This document shows positions 5,191 to 8,271 of a stretch of 8,271 nt of DNA, piece after piece (position 1 is the stretch's first letter; each line of letters starts with the position of its first letter). The DNA is from CAZFLY01 sp964519995 (GTDB lineage Bacteria; Planctomycetota; Phycisphaerae; Sedimentisphaerales; Anaerobacaceae). The stretch lies in assembly GCA_964519995.1 (NCBI GenBank), contig CAZFLY010000090.1, forward strand, positions 1 through 8,271. Reading direction: 5' to 3'. The notes beneath the pieces are model-generated. The model saw nothing but the letters and a program-made list of their open reading frames with translations, made no database searches and was not told the origin of the DNA. Made by a program: the position numbers and the translations under genes.

Positions 5191-6885
5191 TTAACCGCTT
5201 CTCAGACCATACATGGCATCAGCTTCTTTTTGTTTAGCCAGGACCTCTGCGCTGACTCGGCGATGCACAGCACGCGTGTCCATGACGCCAAGAAGTGTGT
5301 CACCGTTACTCGTAGCCACAACAGGCACACATTCAATATCCAATTGCCGTGTCTTCTCGAGCGCATCTATTAGCCGCATGTCCGGGTTTACACGGGCGAC
5401 AATCGGCTCTGCAATATCGAGCGCTACCAGCCAGTCATTTAGCTCTTGAGTGGCGAAGGTATTTCTGATACCTTCAAGTGTGATACCGCCTATCAGCTTG
5501 TTGTCCGTGTCGACAACCGGGTAGTAGAAACTGTCAGTACTGCTAACAACTTTGATGACTTCACTCAGAGACGTGCCTGCTGGAATGACCGGCACTTCTC
5601 TGTCCATCACCTCAGCAACGGCGTAAGTTTTGATGAGGTCCTCTTCGGTAATGTTAAGGCCAACCTCCCCGGCTTTTTTGATGCCAACCTTCACCAACAA
5701 TGGGCCAGCCAACTGCAGCACGAATATTCCTGCAATTATTACCGATAGCATCACATCTTTGATAGGCCCTTCGAATCGGTGACTGGCCATAATTAAAAGG
5801 GCAACTGCAATCGTGCCCTGTTGATACAAACAAAACCCCAGATATTTTCTAATTGTCGGGACAGCCTTGGAATACACAGCCCCTAAATACGACCCACTGG
5901 TTTTTCCAACGACATTGCCGACAATGTAAGCTGCCGCCAGCAGACCAATCCGGCCGGTGACATGGATGCTGAGTCTTGCCCCGATAATCACGAAAAACAG
6001 CACATAAAACGGTGGTGAAAATTTGCGCACAAGCTCAAAACATTTCAGACTCCGGCGAGGTGAGAGGTTTATCAAGGTGACGCCGCAGGCCATCGATGAC
6101 AAGATCACATCCAGCTTTAAGCCAATTGCCACACCTATGCAAAGTACTATGATGCTGACAGTATAAACCAGATTTTTCTCATCATCGTCGATTCGCAGAG
6201 CAATCCATCGAAGCAGCAACCCCACCGCTGCACCGAGCCCCAATGACCCTATCACTTCGTATAGCGAGTGAAAGGCCATCTTCAAAACACCCACTTCTTG
6301 ATGTCCGGTCAGGAAACTGGCCAAGCTTACACTGGTTATGTACAAAACCAATGCAAGCACATCATCCAGAGCTACGATTGCGGTCAGCATCGTGGTTAGA
6401 GGCCCCCTGGTTTTGTATTCCCACAGTACGTTTACTGTCGAAGCAGGGTCCGTCGCCGTACAGATAGCGCCAAACACTACTGCTACTGCCAGTGCAGTTT
6501 GCCAATCGTAGAAATAGCGAAGCGCAAAAAAGCTCAGCAGACCCACCAGCAAATATGCAACCACACCTTCAAACAGCAAAATTGCGAAAACCTGCCTGCC
6601 GAAACGTACAAAGACGTCACGTTTGAGCTCACCACCGATCAGAAAGCCAATAATCCCCAAAGCAAAGAGATTAAACAGCTCGAGGCTTTGCACGGTTTGT
6701 TGCGAGATAACATTCAGGATAGGCCCAAGGATGATGCCTATTGTTATATAGCCAACTATCTGAGGTATGTGAAGTTTCTGTATTATCCTTGCGCCTATCG
6801 TCCCGCCAAAGACAGCCAGTCCCATTAAAAGTAAAAGGTTCAAATCTCTGCTCTGCTCAACTACGGTCTTGACCAATTCAACCAT
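5191..6885 (-). CDS. CPA-family cation:proton antiporter with CBS pair, paralog 2
   Basis: A 564-residue inner-membrane exchanger, clearly homologous to the gene downstream over its whole length (same exchanger domain, linker KKAGEVGLNITEEDLI and two CBS domains). The transport core has TATDPASTVNVLWEYK with Asp146, then IVALDDVLALVLY with Asp174-Asp175. Where paralog 1 has Arg337 this protein has Asn324 (GNVVGK), while the nearby Lys is kept. CBS domains lie at about 423-482 and 490-547. I chose ATG at 6885 because it aligns with the start of paralog 1; a TTG at 6954 would add 23 residues without homology. No Shine-Dalgarno sequence is visible. A strong promoter lies about 100 nt upstream, divergent from the lipoprotein gene. 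It is probably a sodium or potassium/proton exchanger; the substrate cannot be read from sequence. Confidence 0.92.
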   Translation of the reverse strand: MVELVKTVVEQSRDLNLLLLMGLAVFGGTIGARIIQKLHIPQIVGYITIGIILGPILNVISQQTVQSLELFNLFALGIIGFLIGGELKRDVFVRFGRQVFAILLFEGVVAYLLVGLLSFFALRYFYDWQTALAVAVVFGAICTATDPASTVNVLWEYKTRGPLTTMLTAIVALDDVLALVLYITSVSLASFLTGHQEVGVLKMAFHSLYEVIGSLGLGAAVGLLLRWIALRIDDDEKNLVYTVSIIVLCIGVAIGLKLDVILSSMACGVTLINLSPRRSLKCFELVRKFSPPFYVLFFVIIGARLSIHVTGRIGLLAAAYIVGNVVGKTSGSYLGAVYSKAVPTIRKYLGFCLYQQGTIAVALLIMASHRFEGPIKDVMLSVIIAGIFVLQLAGPLLVKVGIKKAGEVGLNITEEDLIKTYAVAEVMDREVPVIPAGTSLSEVIKVVSSTDSFYYPVVDTDNKLIGGITLEGIRNTFATQELNDWLVALDIAEPIVARVNPDMRLIDALEKTRQLDIECVPVVATSNGDTLLGVMDTRAVHRRVSAEVLAKQKEADAMYGLRSG

Positions 6886-6984
6886 TGCATACGAAACAAG
6901 ATACCAAAAAATGCAAAACTTCTGAGTGGGGAAAGACGCAGGCACTCTGATCAAACAGGTACCGCGATTGTCTAAGAACGGTTC

Positions 6985-7012
6985 ATAATAGCCTAAAGAC
7001 CTTTTTTGTCAA
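6985..7012 (-). promoter_or_regulatory. Strong sigma70-type promoter for antiporter paralog 2
   Basis: The minus strand has TTGACA (7007-7012), a 16-nt spacer and TATTAT (6985-6990), giving a start near 6978 and a leader of about 93 nt. The -35 box lies inside the left arm of a 21-bp dyad, so a protein bound there would be expected to block this promoter. Confidence 0.65.
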
Positions 7013-7026
7013 AAGATTTTTGGCAA
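7006..7026. promoter_or_regulatory. 21-bp operator-like dyad between divergent promoters
   Basis: The arms TTGTCAAAA (7006-7014) and TTTTGGCAA (7018-7026) are inverted repeats matching at 8 of 9 positions around a 3-nt centre. The site covers the -35 box of the antiporter promoter and ends 7 nt before the -35 box of the lipoprotein promoter. The position suits a shared regulator; the regulator is not identifiable. Confidence 0.45.
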
Positions 7027-7033
7027 TTTGGCC

Positions 7034-7062
7034 TTTACGCCTCAGCCGGCCGCTGGTATAGT
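7034..7062 (+). promoter_or_regulatory. Promoter for the thioredoxin-like lipoprotein gene
   Basis: TTTACG (7034-7039), a 17-nt spacer and TATAGT (7057-7062) preceded by TG at 7054-7055 form an extended -10 type promoter. Transcription would start near 7069, about 28 nt before the ATG at 7097. This supports 7097 rather than 7082 as the translation start. Confidence 0.5.
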
Positions 7063-7096
7063 TGTTTGCTGGGATTGACTCATGGAGAACCTGACG

Positions 7097-7774
7097 ATGG
7101 CTAAACAGAGTGGAAAGAAAGCCTTTGGACAGATAATACTTGGCCTGCTCATTATGGTCAGTTTGGCAGCGATTATATCGGGCTGCAAAAAGGAGCCGGC
7201 TCCCCAGACGCCTACAGAAGAATCCCGTGCTGAGACGTCGCTGCCGGAATCCGAATTTTCAAAGCCGGCTACCAGGCCTCTCGGCGGGCTAAAAATGAGC
7301 CTTGATGACGTCATCAGAAGTGCAAAAACTTGGGGACCATCTTTTCCACGTTGGCGTGGCCAGCCGGCACCAGATTTTGTTCTGACCGATATCTCAGGCA
7401 GACAGCACAAACTCAGCGATTATAGGGGAAAGGACGTAATGCTAATTTTCTGGGCGAGCTGGCGCAGCCCTTGCCGAGCGGAGATACCGGATCTAATTGA
7501 ATTGCGAAACACGGTCGGGCAAGACAAATTAGCCATGCTGGCAATATCCTACATATCGCCGATAAACAGCCTCGAGATGATCAGGGACTTCGTGGCAGAA
7601 AACAAAATAAACTATACCGTCCTTGCAGCCAAATCGAGCGACATGCCGGCGCCGTACAATCTAGTGGACTCTATTCCTTCCAGCTTCTTCATTAATCCTC
7701 AAGGCAAAATAAAGTTGGCGACTATCGGTCTGCTTACTTTAAGCGATATCAAAGCCATATTGCAAGCCGAATAA
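7097..7774 (+). CDS. TlpA/AhpC-TSA-like thioredoxin-fold lipoprotein with degenerate active site
   Basis: A 225-residue exported lipoprotein. A positively charged start and hydrophobic stretch (about 9-25) end in a lipobox ISGC with Cys30 as the lipidation site. A Pro/Glu/Ser-rich linker (about 31-70) leads to a TlpA-like thioredoxin fold (about 85-224) with APDFVLTDISGRQHKLSDYRG, the active-site helix FWASWRSPCRAEIP, and the cis-proline loop SIPSSFFINPQG (Pro194). The usual WCxxC is WRSPC: Arg123 replaces the attacking cysteine, and only the second Cys126 remains. The Arg codon CGC (7463-7465) is one transition from TGC. A classical disulfide reductase cycle is therefore unlikely unless an external thiol takes part; a binding or chaperone-like role is possible. 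ATG at 7097 has GGAG 9 nt upstream, while ATG at 7082 has none. The gene is divergent from the antiporters, with no clear terminator on its own strand. Confidence 0.88.
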   Translation: MAKQSGKKAFGQIILGLLIMVSLAAIISGCKKEPAPQTPTEESRAETSLPESEFSKPATRPLGGLKMSLDDVIRSAKTWGPSFPRWRGQPAPDFVLTDISGRQHKLSDYRGKDVMLIFWASWRSPCRAEIPDLIELRNTVGQDKLAMLAISYISPINSLEMIRDFVAENKINYTVLAAKSSDMPAPYNLVDSIPSSFFINPQGKIKLATIGLLTLSDIKAILQAE

Positions 7775-7818
7775 AGTGCAGGAGCTCATTACTCCATACC
7801 CCAACTCAAGAGGCACAT

Positions 7819-7838
7819 AAAAAATCTGTCCTTACAGA
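7819..7838 (-). terminator. Weak intrinsic-terminator-like hairpin
   Basis: On the minus strand a 5-bp stem TCTGT/ACAGA with an AAGG loop is followed by six T. It is short and AU-rich, so termination would be inefficient. It stands downstream of the small-RNA unit and facing the 3' end of the lipoprotein gene; it might back up the stronger terminator or limit antisense transcription into that gene. Confidence 0.35.
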
Positions 7839-7930
7839 AATAGCCCTTTCAAAAAGCTGATTCGCCCTGTCACCTCTGAAAATTCCAATGCAGCTTTAGT
7901 CGTGAAAACCTCTATGAAAATATACGGCGC

Positions 7931-7981
7931 AAAAAAAAGGAGACGTGGGCTGCATTTGAAATCAATTGTAGGCCCGTCTCC
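7931..7981 (-). terminator. Strong intrinsic terminator of the predicted small RNA
   Basis: On the minus strand GGAGAC pairs with GTCTCC (7976-7981 with 7939-7944) and GGGC with GCCC (7972-7975 with 7947-7950), with a two-base bulge on one side and a 21-nt loop, followed at once by eight T (7931-7938). Confidence 0.75.
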
Positions 7982-8058
7982 TTGTTGCGCTGTGCCAGGA
8001 TGCACATTACCGCGGGTGGTGCCGTGAGACCAACTGATCTCTGTCTGCACTCGCAACA
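7931..8058 (-). ncRNA. Predicted structured small RNA, about 128 nt, family unknown
   Basis: The unit is bounded by a near-consensus promoter (8064-8092) and a strong intrinsic terminator (7931-7981). The predicted start, 8056-8059, coincides with the 5' arm of a 7-bp stem: TGTTGCG (from 8058) pairs with CGCAACA (ending at 7983). This is continued by a 4-bp GTGC/GCAC stem (8047-8050 with 7992-7995). Inside lies a 6-bp hairpin GAGATC-AGTT-GGTCTC (8041 to 8026, one G-U pair). One unpaired base separates the closing stem from the terminator hairpin. No same-strand gene follows, since the lipoprotein gene lies beyond on the other strand, so a trans-acting RNA is more likely than a leader. I do not recognise 6S, SRP, tmRNA, RNase P or a known riboswitch core. 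A 75-residue frame (7832-8059) covers it, but it would be leaderless and crosses the terminator. Confidence 0.6.
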
Positions 8059-8063
8059 TTTAT

Positions 8064-8092
8064 ATTCTAAGAAAAAAGACTCCAAAAGTCAA
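8064..8092 (-). promoter_or_regulatory. Near-consensus sigma70-type promoter of the predicted small RNA
   Basis: The minus strand has TTGACT (8087-8092), exactly 17 nt, then TAGAAT (8064-8069). Five of six bases match consensus in each box. Transcription should start around 8056-8059, at the beginning of the RNA's closing stem. A short dyad GACT-N5-AGTC (8078-8090) overlaps the -35 box. Confidence 0.7.
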
Positions 8093-8255
8093 GCTAATTT
8101 TAGCCTCAATCAAGCTACGAATATTCACATAACGCTGTAATAACCTCACGGTTTTTTTAGATAAATTGGCAAGGTTTTAACGATAATCACGAAGGCAGGC
8201 CCCGCTATTTATTTCGCAGCTTATACCAATTGAGAATAATTAGTGCGCTTATTCG

Positions 8256-8271
8256 TGTCATTTCGAGCGAG
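8256..8271. repeat. Start of a REP-like motif, cut by the window edge
   Basis: TGTCATTTCGAGCGAG resembles the left half of a widely seen intergenic repeat in which TCATTTCGAGCG is followed by a CGAGAAAT half to form an imperfect palindrome. Only the first half is inside the window, so palindromy and copy number cannot be judged. Confidence 0.35.

Noticed and set aside
7042..7410. 122-residue minus-strand open frame
   Set aside because: Lies opposite the lipoprotein gene's signal peptide and linker and across its promoter; no homology features.
8010..8026. T-box-like string GGGTGGTGCCGTG on the plus strand
   Set aside because: It differs from the T-box consensus GGGTGGNACCGCG, lies on the strand opposite to the promoter and terminator, and no aminoacyl-tRNA synthetase or amino-acid gene follows on the plus strand in the window.
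7832..8059. 75-residue open frame on the minus strand over the small-RNA region
   Set aside because: Its ATG would sit at the predicted transcript start without a ribosome-binding site, it runs through a strong intrinsic terminator, and the product shows no domain character.
8135..8158. Possible plus-strand terminator AACC-TCAC-GGTT followed by T
   Set aside because: Only a 4-bp stem, and there is no plus-strand gene close upstream that needs it.

Overview
The window looks like a bacterial chromosome segment of moderate GC content. Nearly all genes lie on the minus strand, and one lipoprotein gene is divergent. Nothing in it fixes the taxonomy. Paired CBS-tailed CPA antiporters, a small MerR next to an MCE protein, and a TlpA-like lipoprotein with a long linker would fit a Planctomycetota (Phycisphaerae-like) metagenome genome, but this is inference from general familiarity, not a search. 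RnpA, the MCE/MlaD-type protein and the lipoprotein suit a Gram-negative-type envelope.

Layout, left to right. (a) 1-933, AT-richer than the rest: a minimal nucleotidyltransferase (2-322) and, upstream of it, a small three-helix membrane protein (433-933), separated by a 110-nt gap that holds a perfect 9-bp inverted repeat. This pair resembles an accessory, possibly toxin-antitoxin or defence-like, cassette. (b) 991-1407: a 2[4Fe-4S] ferredoxin of the 2-oxoacid:ferredoxin oxidoreductase delta type, with no catalytic subunits next to it, a period-7 tandem repeat touching its start codon, and a good promoter with a dyad in its spacer. (c) 1513-2759: a small MerR-type regulator translationally coupled (GTGA overlap) to an MCE-domain (MlaD-like) lipid-transport protein. 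(d) 2860-3261: rnpA, with a likely TTG start and no rpmH beside it. (e) 3362-6885: two tandem paralogous CPA-type cation:proton antiporters with C-terminal CBS pairs, each with a recognisable promoter. They differ at key transport-core residues. (f) 6886-7096: a divergent promoter region with a 21-bp dyad between antiporter 2 and the lipoprotein gene. (g) 7097-7774, plus strand: a thioredoxin-fold lipoprotein whose CxxC is changed to RxxC. (h) 7775-8271: no credible protein gene. It contains a promoter-to-terminator unit on the minus strand that predicts a compact, unannotated structured RNA of about 128 nt. 8093-8255 shows nothing I can name, and the right edge begins a REP-like motif.

How the genes may work together: the antiporters would set cytoplasmic cation/proton balance, with CBS domains as possible nucleotide or ionic-strength sensors. 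The MCE protein would shuttle lipids at the envelope, with its ABC partners elsewhere. RnpA is housekeeping. The most novel-looking items are the small RNA at 7931-8058, the membrane-protein/nucleotidyltransferase cassette at the left edge, and the complementary residue swap between the antiporter paralogs.
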